Below, in pieces: positions 27,515-39,264 of a stretch of DNA of 64,000 bases. Every line of letters begins with the position of its first letter. Within the stretch, counting starts at the first letter, position 1. Both the position numbers and the translations under genes were made by a program. The DNA lies in assembly GCF_008801925.2 (NCBI RefSeq), contig NZ_CP062803.1, positions 2,604,001 through 2,668,000 of the forward strand. The letters run 5' to 3'. A model generated the notes under the pieces. That model was not told where the DNA came from. It saw nothing but the letters and a program-made list of their open reading frames with translations, and did not search any database. The DNA comes from Cupriavidus basilensis. Lineage in GTDB: Bacteria > Pseudomonadota > Gammaproteobacteria > Burkholderiales > Burkholderiaceae.

Positions 27515-28762
27515 TCACTGCGTGTCGGGTTCTTCCGGATCCACCCGGGTGTCATCGCCGTCAAAATCGCTGTCGAGATCGTCGTCCGGGTAGGGCTGCG
27601 CAACCGCGAGGCGCGGATCCAGCGGGGGACGCTCCGGCGGGCGCTCGGCCAGCCAGCGCGCCACTTCCACCAGCGCTTCGCGCAAGGTATCCAGACCAAT
27701 ACCATCGCGCGCGCTGACGAACACGCGGGTCGGCACACCCTCCTCGTTGCGCTCCACGCGGGGGCCCTGCTCGAGCAGTTCGGGCGACGCGTCGATCTTG
27801 TTCATCACCACGATCTGCGGGATGTCGTCGGCATTGATTTCGGCCAGCACACGGTTGACCTGCTCGACCTGCTCATGGCGCACCGGGCTGGAGGCATCGA
27901 CCACATGCAGCAGCAGGTCCGCATGCACGGTCTCCTCCAACGTGGCGCGGAACGCGGCCACCAGCTGGGTCGGCAGATCGCGGATGAAGCCCACGGTATC
28001 CGACAGCACCACGTTGCCCACGCCTTCCAGGTACAGCCGGCGCGAAGTGGTATCCAGCGTGGCAAACAGCTGGTCGGCAGCGTAGGCCCGAGCCTTGGTG
28101 AGGGCGTTGAACAGCGTCGACTTGCCAGCGTTGGTATAGCCGACCAGCGAGATGCTCAAGGTGTCGTTGCGCGCCCGCGCGCGCCGCTGGGTGCTGTGCT
28201 GACGCTGCAGCCGCGTCAGGTCAGCTTTCAGCCGCTTGGCGCGCTCGTCCAGCAGGCGGCGGTCGAGCTCGAGCTGGCGCTCGCCCGGGCCGCCACGCAT
28301 GCCAATGCCCCCCTTCTGCCGCTCCAGGTGGCTCCAGGCGCGGACCAGCCGCGAGGCCTGGTACTGGACCTGGGCGAGCTCGACCTGCACCTTGCCGACG
28401 TGGCTCTGCGCCCGCTGGCCGAAGATGTCCAGGATCAGTCCGGTACGGTCGATGACATGGCGCTGCAGGAAGCGCTCGAGGTTGCGTTGCTGGGCAGGGC
28501 TGAGCGAGTGGTTGAACACCACCACGTCGGCATCGAGTGCATCGGCGGCCTCCTTCAGTTCCTCCGCCTTGCCGGAACCGATGAACAGCGCCGGGTCGGG
28601 ACGGGACCTGCGTCCGGTCAGCGTGTGCACCGGCGTGGAACCCGCGGTCGACGTCAGCAACGCCAGCTCGCTCAGGCTTTCCTGGAAATCATGCTTGCCG
28701 AAATCGACACCAACGAGGATGGCGCGGGAGGACTCGGAATTGGAAGTGGCTCTAGATTGCAA
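27515..28762 (-). CDS. hflX: Ribosome-associated GTPase HflX
   Basis: HflX is a 50S-binding GTPase that splits stalled or heat-damaged ribosomes. The 415-residue protein has the HflX domain (about 15-190, 'DVVVFNHSLSPAQQRNLERF', 'GGIGMRGGPGERQLELDRRL') and a GTPase domain with G1 GYTNAGKST, G3 DTVGFIRDLP and G4 NKID. The first possible start is TTG at 28762; no ATG or GTG is available in frame before the conserved ILVGVDFGK. The N-terminus therefore carries some doubt. It lies 295 bp downstream of hfq, wider than usual, with no other gene between them. Confidence 0.95.
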   Translation of the reverse strand: MQSRATSNSESSRAILVGVDFGKHDFQESLSELALLTSTAGSTPVHTLTGRRSRPDPALFIGSGKAEELKEAADALDADVVVFNHSLSPAQQRNLERFLQRHVIDRTGLILDIFGQRAQSHVGKVQVELAQVQYQASRLVRAWSHLERQKGGIGMRGGPGERQLELDRRLLDERAKRLKADLTRLQRQHSTQRRARARNDTLSISLVGYTNAGKSTLFNALTKARAYAADQLFATLDTTSRRLYLEGVGNVVLSDTVGFIRDLPTQLVAAFRATLEETVHADLLLHVVDASSPVRHEQVEQVNRVLAEINADDIPQIVVMNKIDASPELLEQGPRVERNEEGVPTRVFVSARDGIGLDTLREALVEVARWLAERPPERPPLDPRLAVAQPYPDDDLDSDFDGDDTRVDPEEPDTQ

Positions 28763-29057
28763 ACGGGAGGATCGCGAAACGCGAGAAAGGAAAACGGGTT
28801 GGAAGCTACTGGGAGGCAGCGGCTGGCGCCGTTAGGCAGGAGCCCCGGCCTGGGAAGACGCTTGAAGCGGGGGCGCTGTCCGTGGCGGAATGCACCAGGG
28901 TGAAGCATGTCCGTGCCCGTGGCTACTTTGCAGCCAGGATGGGCTGGCGTCTTTTGGTGTCGCACCGGAGCATCTGGCCCCTGCGCGACACCGGCACTGG
29001 CGGCCGTGTCGTGGTGCGACTGGCCCGCCGGAAAACTGCGGTGCTATCCGCGGATGA

Positions 29058-29297
29058 TCAGCCTTCAGCCGTTTCGTCCACGCGGAAATTCACGGCGCGG
29101 GCGGGTACGACGGTGGAAATCGCATGCTTGTAGACCATCTGCGTCACGGTGTTGCGCAACAGGACGACGTACTGGTCGAACGACTCGATATTGCCTTGCA
29201 GCTTGATGCCATTCACGAGGTAGATGGAAACCGGTACGTGCTCTTTGCGCAGCGCGTTCAGGAACGGGTCTTGTAGCAATTGCCCTTTGTTGCTCAT
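29058..29297 (-). CDS. hfq: RNA chaperone Hfq
   Basis: Hfq is a hexameric Sm-like protein that pairs small RNAs with mRNAs. The 79-residue product has the proximal-face [15 protein letters not shown] and Sm2 [12 protein letters not shown] motifs and a short C-terminal tail. The ATG at 29297 has TTGGAG eight bases upstream. A small inverted repeat GGGGA/TCCCC lies in the leader near 29335-29350. As in other betaproteobacteria, it sits between der and hflX. Confidence 0.98.
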   Translation of the reverse strand: MSNKGQLLQDPFLNALRKEHVPVSIYLVNGIKLQGNIESFDQYVVLLRNTVTQMVYKHAISTVVPARAVNFRVDETAEG

Positions 29298-29504
29298 GGC
29301 ACACTCCAAATTTATAGATTTAGTGATAGATGATGGGGACGGTAATCCCCGATTCAAGTCAAACGGCGCAAACCGCGCCAAAAAAAGATCAAAACGGTAC
29401 CAAGCTAGCATCGCCTCGCAGGGAACCCCCTGCTACCGTGAATTTAGCCTCAGTTCCAAACGAACGCAAACGAAACTTACCCGCCCGGGCTCCCGTCGAC
29501 TGAC

Positions 29505-30848
29505 TCAATCCTTCGAGTCGGCATATGGGTTTTTGTTCGTTCTAAATTCGATGCGAAGCGGTGTGCCCTTCAGTTTGAAAGCCGAGCGGAAACGGTTTTC
29601 GAGATAGCGCCGATAGGTGTCGGCGATACCGGAAAGCGAATTGCCGTGCACGATGATGATGGGCGGATTGGACCCGCCCTGGTGCGCGTAGCGCAGCTTG
29701 GGCCGGGTCGCGCCGACACGCCGCGGCTGCTGGAACTCGACCGCTTCCTGCAGGATCCGCGTGAGCTGCGGCGTGGGCAGCTTGACCATCGCCGCGGCAT
29801 ACGCCTCATCCACCGAGCGCAGCAGCGCGCTGATGCCCGTGCGCTGCTGCGCGGACACAAAGTGGAAGTTGGCGAAGTCCAGGAACTGCAGCTTGCGCTC
29901 CAGATCGTGCTTGATACGGTCGCGGCTGTGGCCGTCAAGGCCGTCCCACTTGTTGACGCCAACCACCAGCGCCCGCCCGGATTCCACGATGAAGCCGGCG
30001 ATGTGCGCATCCTGCTCCGACACGTCCTGCTGCGCGTCGAGCAGCAGCACCACGACGTTCGCATCAGCGATCGATTGCAGCGTCTTGACCACGGAGAACT
30101 TCTCGATGGCCTCGAACACCTTGCCGCGCTTGCGCAGGCCGGCTGTGTCGATCAGCGTATAGGGCTTGCCGCCGCGCTCGAACTCCACATAGATGGCATC
30201 CCGGGTGGTGCCAGGCATGTCGAACGCGATCACGCGTTCTTCGCCGATCAGGGTGTTGACCAGCGTGGACTTGCCCACATTCGGCCGGCCCACGATAGCG
30301 ATCTTGACGCCGCGCTGGGCGCCCTCGTCTTCCTCGGCAAGTTCCGGGCGTTCTTTCACCGCCAGTTCCAGTGCCTCGTCGACCAGCTCGCGCACGCCGT
30401 CGCCGTGGGTCGACGAAATGGCATAGGGGTCGCCCATGCCAAGCTCGTAGAACTCCGACACCACGGTCGTGTACTTCATGCCCTCGGCCTTGTTCACGGC
30501 CAGCATGACGCGGCGCCCGGTCTTGCGCAGGTAATCAGCGATCACGCGGTCCTGCGGCGCCAGCCCGAGGCGGCCGTCGACGAGGAAGATCACCACGTCG
30601 GCCTCGACCACCGCCTGACGGGTCTGCTTGGCCATTTCGGCAACGATGCCTTCCTTGGCCACCGGCTCGAAACCGCCGGTGTCGATGGCGATGAACGGAC
30701 GTTCACCGATACGGCCCTCGCCATAGTGGCGATCACGCGTGAGCCCAGGCAAATCGGCGACAAGCGCGTCGCGCGAACGGGTCATGCGGTTGAATAGCGT
30801 CGACTTGCCCACATTGGGACGGCCGACCAGAGCGATAACTGGTTTCAT
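29505..30848 (-). CDS. der: Ribosome biogenesis GTPase Der (EngA)
   Basis: Der has two tandem GTPase domains and assists 50S subunit assembly. The 447-residue protein shows G1 motifs [12 protein letters not shown] (residues 8-19) and [12 protein letters not shown] (about 186-197), G3 DTGGFEP and [11 protein letters not shown]4 NKAE and NKWD, and the C-terminal KH-like domain ('[20 protein letters not shown]'). It lies 225 bp after bamB, a pairing also seen in E. coli. Confidence 0.98.
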   Translation of the reverse strand: MKPVIALVGRPNVGKSTLFNRMTRSRDALVADLPGLTRDRHYGEGRIGERPFIAIDTGGFEPVAKEGIVAEMAKQTRQAVVEADVVIFLVDGRLGLAPQDRVIADYLRKTGRRVMLAVNKAEGMKYTTVVSEFYELGMGDPYAISSTHGDGVRELVDEALELAVKERPELAEEDEGAQRGVKIAIVGRPNVGKSTLVNTLIGEERVIAFDMPGTTRDAIYVEFERGGKPYTLIDTAGLRKRGKVFEAIEKFSVVKTLQSIADANVVVLLLDAQQDVSEQDAHIAGFIVESGRALVVGVNKWDGLDGHSRDRIKHDLERKLQFLDFANFHFVSAQQRTGISALLRSVDEAYAAAMVKLPTPQLTRILQEAVEFQQPRRVGATRPKLRYAHQGGSNPPIIIVHGNSLSGIADTYRRYLENRFRSAFKLKGTPLRIEFRTNKNPYADSKD

Positions 30849-31073
30849 GCAATAAACGGAAATGGGGGCCGGCAGATGCCGCCCCCCAGGAACTCCGGAG
30901 TGATATGGGTCCGACGGCCAGGCGTCGCGCGCCTGGCCACTTTTCCTGTCGGGTGGTCAGGTTTGCATCGCAACCCGACCTCGTTCACCTGCACGGCCAG
31001 AAGGGCCGCGCTACCGGATTGGCGCCGCCCGTGCCGACAGGTGCACGGACAGTCGCCATGAATGTCGACCGCC

Positions 31074-32261
31074 TCAGTCCGGCACGAAGCCGTAGAGGTT
31101 GCCGTCGCGTGTCTGTACCACCAGCGACGGGCCCGCCACCACCGGCGCAGCGGTAATCTCGCTGCCATCGGTCTTCAGGCGTGCCACGAACTGACCGTCC
31201 TCGCGCGACAAGAAGTGTACATAGCCTTCGTAATCGCCCGCCACCACCGAACGCCCCACCGCCAGCGGCGTGCCGAGACGGCGGTACAGCAGTTGATCGT
31301 TCTTCCAGCGTTCCGTGCCGTTCTGGCGGTCAAACGCATGGACCACGGAGCGCTCGTCCCCGGCGTACAGCGAAGTGTCATCCTGCGCGGGGCCGGTCGG
31401 CGAAGAGAAATCCTTGCCCCACTGCGGCTGGCCATTGGCCAGCTCAAGACAGGCGATCCGGCCCTGGAACGTGGTCGCGCAGACCTGGCGGCCATTGACC
31501 ATGGGCTGGCCCGTCACATCATTGAGCCGTTCAATCTCGGACACGCCCTTCGGATAGGAAACCGTACTCTCCCAGCGCAGCACGCCGTTGCCCGGAGCCA
31601 GCACACCCAGCTTGCCGCCGGGGAAACCCATCACGATGCCGTCGCCGGCAAACGCCATGCCCATCGAGGCGCGCAGGTTGAGCGGGGTCTGCGAACGCTG
31701 GTAGATCCAGCGGCGCTCGCCGGTCTGCGCATCCAGACCAAGCACGCGGGTATCGGTCGTGCGCACGACCACCAGGCCGTTGCCAACCAGCGGCGCGGAG
31801 AGAACCTCCCCATTGACCTGCTTCTTCCAGATCTGCTTGCCGCTGGCGTCAAAGGCAAAGACCGCGCCCTTCTCGCCCGCCACCGCCGTCACTGTGCCGT
31901 CGCTGCCGGGGCCGGTGGTCAGGTCGATGTCGGTCTTGGCCTCCCACAAGGTGCGCCCCGTGGCGCCATCGAGCGCCAGCACCTTGCCGCCATTGGAAGA
32001 TGCATAGACGGTGCTGCCGGAGACAGAAGGTTGCAGCGAGTACGGGCCGCTCTTGCCGACGCTGGCCTTCCAGGCCTGGCGCACCGACAACGTCTGGGTG
32101 ATCGGCTTGAGTTCGACCGGCGTGCGCTTGTCAGCCTTGCTGAACAACGAGCAGCCGCCCAGGCTGGCGACGCTGGCCGCACAAGCGGCGGCCACCACCA
32201 GGCCGCGGACAAATTTGCCGTGTTGCTGGTTCTGGGCCGTGCCGGAAAACAATGACTTCAT
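31074..32261 (-). CDS. bamB: Outer membrane protein assembly factor BamB
   Basis: BamB is the beta-propeller lipoprotein of the BAM complex that inserts outer-membrane proteins. The 395-residue protein has a long n-region, hydrophobic core and lipobox SLGGC at about residues 33-37. PQQ-like propeller repeats follow ('[14 protein letters not shown]', '[20 protein letters not shown]', '[20 protein letters not shown]'). The ATG at 32261 gives this lipoprotein signal; the upstream open frame does not. YfgM follows upstream in the conserved cluster. Confidence 0.96.
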   Translation of the reverse strand: MKSLFSGTAQNQQHGKFVRGLVVAAACAASVASLGGCSLFSKADKRTPVELKPITQTLSVRQAWKASVGKSGPYSLQPSVSGSTVYASSNGGKVLALDGATGRTLWEAKTDIDLTTGPGSDGTVTAVAGEKGAVFAFDASGKQIWKKQVNGEVLSAPLVGNGLVVVRTTDTRVLGLDAQTGERRWIYQRSQTPLNLRASMGMAFAGDGIVMGFPGGKLGVLAPGNGVLRWESTVSYPKGVSEIERLNDVTGQPMVNGRQVCATTFQGRIACLELANGQPQWGKDFSSPTGPAQDDTSLYAGDERSVVHAFDRQNGTERWKNDQLLYRRLGTPLAVGRSVVAGDYEGYVHFLSREDGQFVARLKTDGSEITAAPVVAGPSLVVQTRDGNLYGFVPD

Positions 32262-32365
32262 GAGGTTCCGATCCTGATTTAAGTTGAGGCGCAAGGGTGC
32301 AGGCAAGCGGGGCATACGTGGCATGCAAATTCCGCGGGCCTGTCGGCGAGCCGGGCCAACCGCCT

Positions 32366-32998
32366 TCAGGCGGTGCCCAGCGCGTCAAGCTTGAACTGAA
32401 TGATCTGGCGCATGGCTGCGTCATTGGCGCTCAGCTTGTCGAGCGCCTTCTGGTAGGCCAAGCGGGCTTCCGGGCGCTTGTCCTGGGCCGCCAGCAGATC
32501 GCCCCGACGGTCCGCATATAGCGCCACGAACGGTGCCGGCGGCTCGTCCTTGAGCAGTGCCAGGCCCTGGTCGTAGGCCTTCTCGTCAAGCAGCACGCCA
32601 GCCAGGCGCACGCGCGCCAGGTGAGCATACTCGCCATCGCCATGGTCGATCGCCCATTGCAACTGGGCCTTCGTGCCAGCCAGGTCGCCTGCATCGTACA
32701 GCACCTTGGCCGATACCAGCGCGGTCATGGGGCCATAGGCTGTCTTGCCGAATTTTTCCTCGAGATCGCCGGCGGCGCGCTTGATCCGCTCGACATCGCG
32801 GCTCTCGGCAGCCTTGACCACCTGCTCGTACAGCAGCGCCGCTTCTCCGGCCTGCTTGCGTTGCCAGTAGTTCCAGCCACTCCACGCAGCGAAGGCCAGC
32901 AAGCCGGCGATCAAGGCCCAGGTCACGGTATTGCCGTACTGGCGCCACCAGGCCTTGAGGCTCTCAAGCTGTTCCTGTTCTTCTAGATCGTAAGCCAT
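32366..32998 (-). CDS. YfgM-family tetratricopeptide membrane protein (ancillary SecYEG subunit)
   Basis: The 210-residue protein has an acidic N-terminus ([18 protein letters not shown]), one membrane span (about 24-42, '[16 protein letters not shown]') and periplasmic helical repeats of the TPR_21 type ('[14 protein letters not shown]', '[20 protein letters not shown]', '[20 protein letters not shown]'). In E. coli YfgM joins SecYEG and PpiD and hands nascent proteins to periplasmic chaperones. It sits between hisS and bamB, the conserved position. Confidence 0.93.
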   Translation of the reverse strand: MAYDLEEQEQLESLKAWWRQYGNTVTWALIAGLLAFAAWSGWNYWQRKQAGEAALLYEQVVKAAESRDVERIKRAAGDLEEKFGKTAYGPMTALVSAKVLYDAGDLAGTKAQLQWAIDHGDGEYAHLARVRLAGVLLDEKAYDQGLALLKDEPPAPFVALYADRRGDLLAAQDKRPEARLAYQKALDKLSANDAAMRQIIQFKLDALGTA

Positions 32999-33083
32999 GT
33001 CGAGGGATCCACCCGCGTTTGTTTGTATGAAGGACCGCGCTCGTGCGGTCCCTGGTTCCGATGCTGCCTGCTGACCTGCAGGC

Positions 33084-34472
33084 TTAGTCGCTGGCGCCAA
33101 CCATGGCGTCGATGATGTGGTCGACCAGCTTTCCAGCCTCCACCGTCACCTGCGCGCCGCCGCCTTCGGCCTGCGCGCCCTGGCGCAGGTCCTTGACCTG
33201 TGCCGTGCCCGCCACCACTTCATCCTCGCCAATGATAACGGCATAGGCCGCACCGCTGCCGTCGGCACGCTTCATCTGCGACTTGAAGCTGCCGCTCTTG
33301 CCGTCGGGCGTGGCATGCAGCAGCACGTCAAGGCCGGCATCGCGCAAGCGCTCGGCGATGATCATGGCCTGCTCGCCAGCCGCTTCGCCCTGGTGGACGA
33401 GGTACACATCGGCGCCTTCCGCCTGCGGCACGAGCTTTTCCTCGCGCAGCAGTTCGATGATGCGCTCGATGCCCATCGCCCAGCCACAAGCCGGTGCCGC
33501 CTTGCCGCCCATCTGCGCGATCAGCGGATCGTAGCGCCCGCCGCCGGCGATGGTACCCTGCGCGCCGAGCTTGTCGGTGATCCACTCGAACACCGTCAGG
33601 TTGTAGTAGTCCAGCCCGCGCACCAGGCGCGGATTGATCTTGAACGGGATGTTGTTGGCCTTGAGCAGGCGCTGCACGCCGTCGAAGTGGGCAAGCGACT
33701 CCGCGCCCAGGAAATCGATCAGCTTGGGCGCGTTGCTCGCCATTTCCTGCAGCGCGGGATTCTTGGTATCCAGCACGCGCAGCGGGTTGGTGTACAGGCG
33801 GCGCTTGCTGTCTTCGTCAAGAATGTCCTGGAAACCTTCCAGGTATTTGATCAGTTCTTCGCGGTGCGCGGCGCGCTCTTCGGCCTGGCCCAGCGAGTTG
33901 AGCTCGAGGCGCACGCCGACCAGGCCCAGGTCATCCCACAGGCGCTGGCACATCATGATGATCTCGGCGTCCACGTCCGGGCCGGCAAAGCCGAGTGCCT
34001 CGGCGCCAAGCTGGTGGAACTGGCGATAGCGCCCGCGCTGGGGACGCTCGTGGCGGAACATCGGGCCGGTGTACCACAGGCGCTTTGGACCGTCGTACAG
34101 CAGGTTGTGCTCGATGGTGGCCCGCACCGCGGCCGCCGTGCCTTCGGGGCGCAGCGTCAGTTGCTCGCCGTTGAGCGCATCGGTGAAGGAATACATCTCC
34201 TTCTCGACGATGTCGGTCACCTCGCCGATGCCGCGCACGAACAGCTGCGTGTGCTCAACGATGGGCGTGCGGACCTGCTGGTAGCCATAGGCACGCAGCA
34301 TCGCGCGCGAGGCGTTCTCGAAATGCTCCCACAACGGCGCGTCGGCGGGCAGCATATCGTTCATGCCCTTGACGCCCTGCAGTGCTTTCACTGCCTTGCT
34401 CTTGCTCTCTGCCTTGCTGTCGGCAGCCTTGGTGCCATCGCTGGCGGCCACCGGATTCACGGGTTGGTTCAT
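33084..34472 (-). CDS. hisS: Histidyl-tRNA synthetase
   Basis: This class II aminoacyl-tRNA synthetase charges tRNA-His. The 462-residue protein has '[19 protein letters not shown]' after a Lys/Ser/Ala-rich extension of about 34 residues, motif 1 '[13 protein letters not shown]', motif 2 '[18 protein letters not shown]' with '[20 protein letters not shown]', the HisA motif '[15 protein letters not shown]' and motif 3 '[11 protein letters not shown]'. The N-terminal extension is longer than in E. coli HisS (424 residues). ispG is 39 bp upstream and yfgM follows at once. Confidence 0.98.
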   Translation of the reverse strand: MNQPVNPVAASDGTKAADSKAESKSKAVKALQGVKGMNDMLPADAPLWEHFENASRAMLRAYGYQQVRTPIVEHTQLFVRGIGEVTDIVEKEMYSFTDALNGEQLTLRPEGTAAAVRATIEHNLLYDGPKRLWYTGPMFRHERPQRGRYRQFHQLGAEALGFAGPDVDAEIIMMCQRLWDDLGLVGVRLELNSLGQAEERAAHREELIKYLEGFQDILDEDSKRRLYTNPLRVLDTKNPALQEMASNAPKLIDFLGAESLAHFDGVQRLLKANNIPFKINPRLVRGLDYYNLTVFEWITDKLGAQGTIAGGGRYDPLIAQMGGKAAPACGWAMGIERIIELLREEKLVPQAEGADVYLVHQGEAAGEQAMIIAERLRDAGLDVLLHATPDGKSGSFKSQMKRADGSGAAYAVIIGEDEVVAGTAQVKDLRQGAQAEGGGAQVTVEAGKLVDHIIDAMVGASD

Positions 34473-34511
34473 TGTGTCTTGTCTTTCCCTGTAGCGCCTG
34501 GCCGCAACGGC

Positions 34512-35804
34512 TCAGGCTGCCACCTCATTGCCGGCGCTCCCGGCCTTCTTGCCGTAGTGGGTGCGCACATAATCGTCCACGATCGCCTGGAATTCCTCGG
34601 CGATGCGATCGCCGCGCAGCGTCTTGACCTTCACGCCGTCGACAAACACCGGCGCCGCCGGCGATTCGCCCGAACCCGGCAGCGAGATGCCGATATTGGC
34701 ATGCTTGCTTTCGCCCGGCCCGTTCACGATGCAGCCCATCACGGCCACATCCATTTCTTCTACGCCAGGGTAGGCGGTCTTCCAGGTCGGCATCTGCTCG
34801 CGCAGGTAGCTCTGGATGCTGGACGCCAGTTCCTGGAAAGTGGTGCTGGTGGTACGGCCACAGCCCGGGCAGGCAATCACCATCGGGGTGAAGTTGCGCA
34901 GGCCCATGGTCTGCAGGATCTCCTGCCCCACGTAGACTTCCTTCTCGCGCGCAGCGCCGGGTTCCGGTGTCAGCGAAATCCGGATGGTGTCGCCGATGCC
35001 TTCCTGCAGCAGCACCGACAGCGCGGCGGTGGAGGCCACGATACCCTTGCTGCCCATGCCTGCCTCGGTCAGCCCGAGGTGCAATGCGTAGTCGCAGCGC
35101 TTGGTCAGCTCGCGATACACAGCGATCAGTTCCTGGACCTGCGAGACCTTGCACGACAGGATGATCTGATCACCCGAAAGCCCGATTTCCTCGGCCTTCT
35201 TCGCCGACTCGATCGCGGAGGTGATCAGCGCCTCGACCATCACATTCTGCGCCGGCCACGGCTCGGCGCGCAGGGCGTTCTCGTCCATGATGCGCGCCAG
35301 CAGCGACTGGTCCAGGCTGCCCCAGTTCACGCCGATGCGCACCGGCTTGTCGTAGCGGCAGGCCATTTCGATCATCTGCGCGAATTGCGTGTCGCGCTTG
35401 GCGCCCTGCCCCACGTTGCCGGGGTTGATGCGGTATTTCGACAACGCCTGGGCGCAGTCGGGATAATCGCGCAGCAGCGTGTGGCCGTTGTAGTGGAAGT
35501 CACCCACCAGCGGCACGTTCACGCCCATGCGGTCCAGTTGCTCACGCAGCGCGGGAACCGCTGCCGCGGCTTCCGGCGTGTTGACCGTGATGCGCACGAT
35601 TTCGGAACCGGCACGCGCCAGCTCCTTGACCTGGATCGCGGTGCCGATGGCGTCCACCGTGTCGGTGTTCGTCATCGACTGCACGCGCACGGGAGCGTCG
35701 CCACCGATCGTGACCACGTTGTCGCCCCACACCACGCGCGCCTGGCGCGTTTTGCGGCGGGGCAGCGGGCCGGGCAGCACCGGCATACAAGCCTGTTGAT
35801 TCAT
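34512..35804 (-). CDS. ispG: 4-Hydroxy-3-methylbut-2-enyl-diphosphate synthase (flavodoxin)
   Basis: IspG reduces methylerythritol cyclodiphosphate to HMBPP in the non-mevalonate isoprenoid pathway, using a [4Fe-4S] cluster. The 430-residue protein has the TIM barrel part ('[20 protein letters not shown]') and the C-terminal cluster domain with CPGCGRTT and GCIVNGPGE. The ATG at 35804 has AAGGTGG seven bases upstream and is preferred over the ATG at 35837, which has no ribosome binding site. It follows rodZ by about 50 bp. Confidence 0.97.
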   Translation of the reverse strand: MNQQACMPVLPGPLPRRKTRQARVVWGDNVVTIGGDAPVRVQSMTNTDTVDAIGTAIQVKELARAGSEIVRITVNTPEAAAAVPALREQLDRMGVNVPLVGDFHYNGHTLLRDYPDCAQALSKYRINPGNVGQGAKRDTQFAQMIEMACRYDKPVRIGVNWGSLDQSLLARIMDENALRAEPWPAQNVMVEALITSAIESAKKAEEIGLSGDQIILSCKVSQVQELIAVYRELTKRCDYALHLGLTEAGMGSKGIVASTAALSVLLQEGIGDTIRISLTPEPGAAREKEVYVGQEILQTMGLRNFTPMVIACPGCGRTTSTTFQELASSIQSYLREQMPTWKTAYPGVEEMDVAVMGCIVNGPGESKHANIGISLPGSGESPAAPVFVDGVKVKTLRGDRIAEEFQAIVDDYVRTHYGKKAGSAGNEVAA

Positions 35805-35854
35805 AGCATTACCACCTTGCAATGCGGCGTTGCGCATGGCTGGAGAAACGATGT

Positions 35855-36862
35855 TCAGGGCAGCGTCAGGCGCGCCACGTTATTGCGGTTTGCCGCCTGC
35901 AGGTCGACCGGTGTGCCGTTGCGCGTCAGCGACTCGACGCCCTTGACGTTGCCGATCACGATTTTGTACGGTGGCGTACCGCCACCGCTAAGATCCTGGC
36001 CCGCGCGCGCAGTACCGCCAAGCACGATCTTGCCGCTACGGTCGCGGATCTCGTACCAGGTATCCGATGCGAAACGGATGCGCAACTCGCCCGCGCCATC
36101 CGCCGCTGCGGGGGCAGGCACTGCTGCTGAAGCAGCTACCGCCGCGGGGACAACGGCCACGGCGGCCGGAGCCGGCGCTGCCGAAGGTGCGGGTGCTGCC
36201 GAAGGTGCTGGCGCCACCGCCACCGGGCCGCTGGCGGGCAGCGACTCGGACGGCGCGGGGGCATCGGACGCGGCCATCACCGACGGCAGTGCGGCCGTGA
36301 CGGTACCGGGCTCGCTGCCTTGCACCGTGGCTTGCTCCGCCGGGGGCGCCGTGAGCGTTTCCTTGCGCGTCTCGATCCATTGCTTGAAGTGGTCCAGCCC
36401 GAACAGCACCCCGCCACCGATCACGGCGACCACCAGGGCCAGCCAGATCCACCGACCGCCGGAGCCGCCGGAGTTAAAGCGGTTACGGTCGTCGAAACTC
36501 TCGTTCAGGCCACCTTCGCGGCGCATGCCGATTTCCACCACCGGCACAGCCTGCGCGTGGAAACGCGCCAGCAAGGCGTCGATATCGATCTGCAGCATGC
36601 GCGCGTAAGCGCGCATCACGCCCTTGGCAAAGGTCACGTCGGGCAGCGCCGCGACGTCACCCTGCTCGATGGCGGCCAGTTTGTGCGAGGCGACCTTCAG
36701 CCGCGCACTGACATCTTCCAGCGAGAAACGCTGATCCTTGCGCGCTTGCGCCAGCCGCTCGCCAATCTCGCGCGCCACCACCTCGCGCCCGGCATCCGCA
36801 GGAGTACTCCCCGCGTGCCCCGTCGCTGCAGTCTGGCCTTCGGCGCGCTCGTGCTCACTCAT
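35855..36862 (-). CDS. rodZ: RodZ-like cytoskeletal / helix-turn-helix membrane protein
   Basis: The 335-residue protein has a cytoplasmic HTH_25 domain (30-100, '[20 protein letters not shown]', '[20 protein letters not shown]'), one membrane span at 138-155 ([18 protein letters not shown]), a Pro/Ala-rich periplasmic linker with '[13 protein letters not shown]' repeats, and a C-terminal beta domain ('[20 protein letters not shown]'). RodZ ties MreB to the elongasome and controls rod shape. Its start overlaps the pilW stop by eight bases, and ispG follows, the usual order. Confidence 0.95.
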   Translation of the reverse strand: MSEHERAEGQTAATGHAGSTPADAGREVVAREIGERLAQARKDQRFSLEDVSARLKVASHKLAAIEQGDVAALPDVTFAKGVMRAYARMLQIDIDALLARFHAQAVPVVEIGMRREGGLNESFDDRNRFNSGGSGGRWIWLALVVAVIGGGVLFGLDHFKQWIETRKETLTAPPAEQATVQGSEPGTVTAALPSVMAASDAPAPSESLPASGPVAVAPAPSAAPAPSAAPAPAAVAVVPAAVAASAAVPAPAAADGAGELRIRFASDTWYEIRDRSGKIVLGGTARAGQDLSGGGTPPYKIVIGNVKGVESLTRNGTPVDLQAANRNNVARLTLP

Positions 36863-37634
36863 CCCATGCTCCTTGTTCGTATGCGGTCAACTCACGCGAA
36901 TCGGGGAAACGGCTGCGCAACTGTGCCACCAGGGCATTCTGCGCCGCTACATCACCCTGACGGCGGGCAATGCGCGCACCCAGCCAGAGGGATTGCGCGC
37001 TGACGAAATTGCTGCTGTTGATGCGGCCGACATACTGCTGGGCACGCTGGTAGTCCCCTCGCTGGTAATACAGCAGCGCCAGGTTGTTGTTGGCTACCGG
37101 GTTGTTGCGATCGTAGCGCAAGGCGCCAAACAAGCTCTTCTCGGCTGCCTCGCTGCTGCCATTGCGCAGCTGGCAGGCACCGAGGCTGGTCAGTGCCTTG
37201 CCGGGCCCGCTTGCCGAGGGCGCGTTGACCGCACGTTCCAGGTAAGGCACGGCCTCGGCATAGCGCCCATTCACGCACAGGAACCACCCGTAGTTGTTCA
37301 GCACGTCGCCGTCATCGGCGCGCATGGCCAGCGCGGTACGAAAGCTCTCTTCCGCCAGCACGCGCTCGTTCATGTTCATGTAGACCAACGCGCGGATATG
37401 GTACGCATCGACCAGCGTCGGGTCGATGGCAATGGCCTGCTTGGCCTCGTCCAGCGCGACGGTGTACTGTCCGGCTTCAAGGTAGCTGGTAGCCAGCTGG
37501 AGACGGATGGTGGCACGCCGGCTCAGCTCGGTCTGGTCGGATGCGGTCTGCAACTCGGGCTTGACCGGCGGCGGCAACTGGCACGCGGACAGCAGCGCCA
37601 GCCCCATCAGGACCGCAACTATCAGACGGGTCAT
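36855..37634 (-). CDS. pilW: Type IV pilus biogenesis/stability lipoprotein PilW (PilF)
   Basis: This is an outer-membrane lipoprotein of 259 residues with lipobox LLSAC (about 14-18) and about six TPR units ('[20 protein letters not shown]', '[20 protein letters not shown]', '[20 protein letters not shown]'). PilW/PilF is the pilotin that lets the PilQ secretin multimerise. It overlaps rlmN by four bases (ATGA) and rodZ by eight, so translation is probably coupled. Confidence 0.95.
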   Translation of the reverse strand: MTRLIVAVLMGLALLSACQLPPPVKPELQTASDQTELSRRATIRLQLATSYLEAGQYTVALDEAKQAIAIDPTLVDAYHIRALVYMNMNERVLAEESFRTALAMRADDGDVLNNYGWFLCVNGRYAEAVPYLERAVNAPSASGPGKALTSLGACQLRNGSSEAAEKSLFGALRYDRNNPVANNNLALLYYQRGDYQRAQQYVGRINSSNFVSAQSLWLGARIARRQGDVAAQNALVAQLRSRFPDSRELTAYEQGAWDE

Positions 37635-38785
37635 GCAGGCCGGGCCTCTTGCGGCTGGCCGGCCGCGGGCGCCGCCACGATCGGCGTGATCTTGCCGAAC
37701 TTGCCGCGCTGGGCCAGGCGGGTACGGTCCTTGACCTCGCCCGCGAGCTGGCCGCAGGCGGCATCGATATCGTCGCCGCGCGTCTTGCGGATGGTGGTGA
37801 CGATGCCGGCGTCCATCAGGACCTGGGCGAAGCGGCGGATCTGCTCGTTGTTCGAGCGCTTGAGGCCCGACTCCGGGAACGGGTTGAACGGGATCAGGTT
37901 GAACTTGCAGGGCACGTCGGCCACAAGCTTCAGCAGTTCCCGGGCATGCTCGACACCGTCATTGACGCCATCCAGCATGCAGTATTCGAAGGTGATGAAA
38001 TCGCGCGGGGCGAATTCCAGGTAGCGGCGGCAAGCCGCCATCAGCTCGGCGAGCGGGTACTTCTTGTTGAGCGGCACCAGCATGTCGCGCAACGGATCGT
38101 TGGACGCGTGCAGCGATACCGCCAGCGCCACGGGCAAATCCTTGGCCAGCCGGTCCATCATCGGCACCACGCCGGAGGTCGACAACGTCACGCGCCGGCG
38201 CGACAGCCCGTAGGCATTGTCGTCCAGCATCAGGCGCATGGCCGGCACAACCTGGCCATAGTTGAGCAGCGGCTCGCCCATGCCCATCATCACCACGTTG
38301 GAGATGACGCGATCGTCCTTGGCGGCACGGCCCAGCTGGGCACGCATGGCGAACTCGGCCATCCACAGCTGGCCGATGATCTCGCCAGTGGACAGGTTGC
38401 GCGAGAAGCCTTGCTTGCCGGTCGAGCAGAACCGGCAATTGACGGCGCACCCCGCCTGCGAAGACACGCACAGCGTGCCGCGCGTCTCCTCAGGGATGTA
38501 CACCGTCTCCACCGCATCGCCGGCGCCAACGTCCAGCAACCACTTGCGCGTGCCGTCGGCCGACAGGTTGTCGGTGATGACGGCAGGCGAGCGGATCTCG
38601 GCGCGCGTGGCGAGCTTTTCGCGCAGCGACTTGGCGAGATCCGACATGGCATCGAAACGGCTGGCGCCAAACTGGTGAATCCAGCGCTGCAACTGCCGCG
38701 CACGAAACGGCTTCTCGCCGAGCTCGCCGCAATAGGCGGTAAGCGCGTCCGCATCCAGATCGAGCAGGTTGACGAGAGTGTTCAT
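37631..38785 (-). CDS. rlmN: Dual-specificity 23S rRNA/tRNA adenine-C2 methyltransferase RlmN
   Basis: RlmN is a radical SAM enzyme that methylates C2 of A2503 in 23S rRNA and A37 in tRNAs. The 384-residue protein has the N-terminal helical domain ('[20 protein letters not shown]'), the [4Fe-4S] site CAVNCRFC in [20 protein letters not shown], and '[17 protein letters not shown]'. The C-terminal cysteine participates in the methyl-transfer mechanism in the family. It follows ndk by 53 bp. Confidence 0.98.
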   Translation of the reverse strand: MNTLVNLLDLDADALTAYCGELGEKPFRARQLQRWIHQFGASRFDAMSDLAKSLREKLATRAEIRSPAVITDNLSADGTRKWLLDVGAGDAVETVYIPEETRGTLCVSSQAGCAVNCRFCSTGKQGFSRNLSTGEIIGQLWMAEFAMRAQLGRAAKDDRVISNVVMMGMGEPLLNYGQVVPAMRLMLDDNAYGLSRRRVTLSTSGVVPMMDRLAKDLPVALAVSLHASNDPLRDMLVPLNKKYPLAELMAACRRYLEFAPRDFITFEYCMLDGVNDGVEHARELLKLVADVPCKFNLIPFNPFPESGLKRSNNEQIRRFAQVLMDAGIVTTIRKTRGDDIDAACGQLAGEVKDRTRLAQRGKFGKITPIVAAPAAGQPQEARPA

Positions 38786-38838
38786 GACGGCAGTATCAAC
38801 TTCTATGGCAGTCTAGTCTTGTGGAATAGACCAGACAA

Positions 38839-39264
38839 TCAGCGGCTGTAAACGTTCATGCCGGGGAAGAAGAAAGCGATTTCGACGGCAGCGGTTTCTG
38901 CTGCGTCCGAGCCGTGAACGGCGTTGGCGTCGATGCTGTCAGCGAAATCGGCGCGGATCGTGCCGGCTTCAGCCTTCTTCGGGTCGGTTGCGCCCATCAG
39001 GTCGCGATGCTTGGCGATGGCGTTCTCGCCTTCCAGGGCCTGGATGATGACCGGGCCGGAAACCATGAAGTCCACCAGGTCCTTGAAGAACGGGCGGGCA
39101 GCGTGCACTGCGTAGAATTGCTCGGCTTCGCCGCGCGACAGGTGAACCATCTTGGCAGCCACGATCTTCAGGCCTGCGGCCTCGAAACGAGCGTAAATCT
39201 GGCCGATGACATTCTTTGCCACGGCATCCGGCTTGATAATCGACAGGGTGCGTTCGATCGCCAT
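38839..39264 (-). CDS. ndk: Nucleoside diphosphate kinase
   Basis: Ndk balances nucleoside triphosphates by phosphate transfer through a histidine. The 141-residue length is standard; '[20 protein letters not shown]', '[20 protein letters not shown]' and the active-site [10 protein letters not shown] (phosphohistidine about 117) are present. It heads the minus-strand run ndk-rlmN-pilW-rodZ-ispG-hisS-yfgM-bamB-der. A weak AGTTTTT leader with TTTTTGGAG provides the ribosome binding site. Confidence 0.99.
   Translation of the reverse strand: MAIERTLSIIKPDAVAKNVIGQIYARFEAAGLKIVAAKMVHLSRGEAEQFYAVHAARPFFKDLVDFMVSGPVIIQALEGENAIAKHRDLMGATDPKKAEAGTIRADFADSIDANAVHGSDAAETAAVEIAFFFPGMNVYSR

Noticed and set aside
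33117..36608. A 1163-codon open frame on the plus strand, opposite hisS, ispG and rodZ
   Set aside because: It spans three well-supported minus-strand genes and their gaps, shows no domain and no ribosome binding site, and is explained by GC bias.
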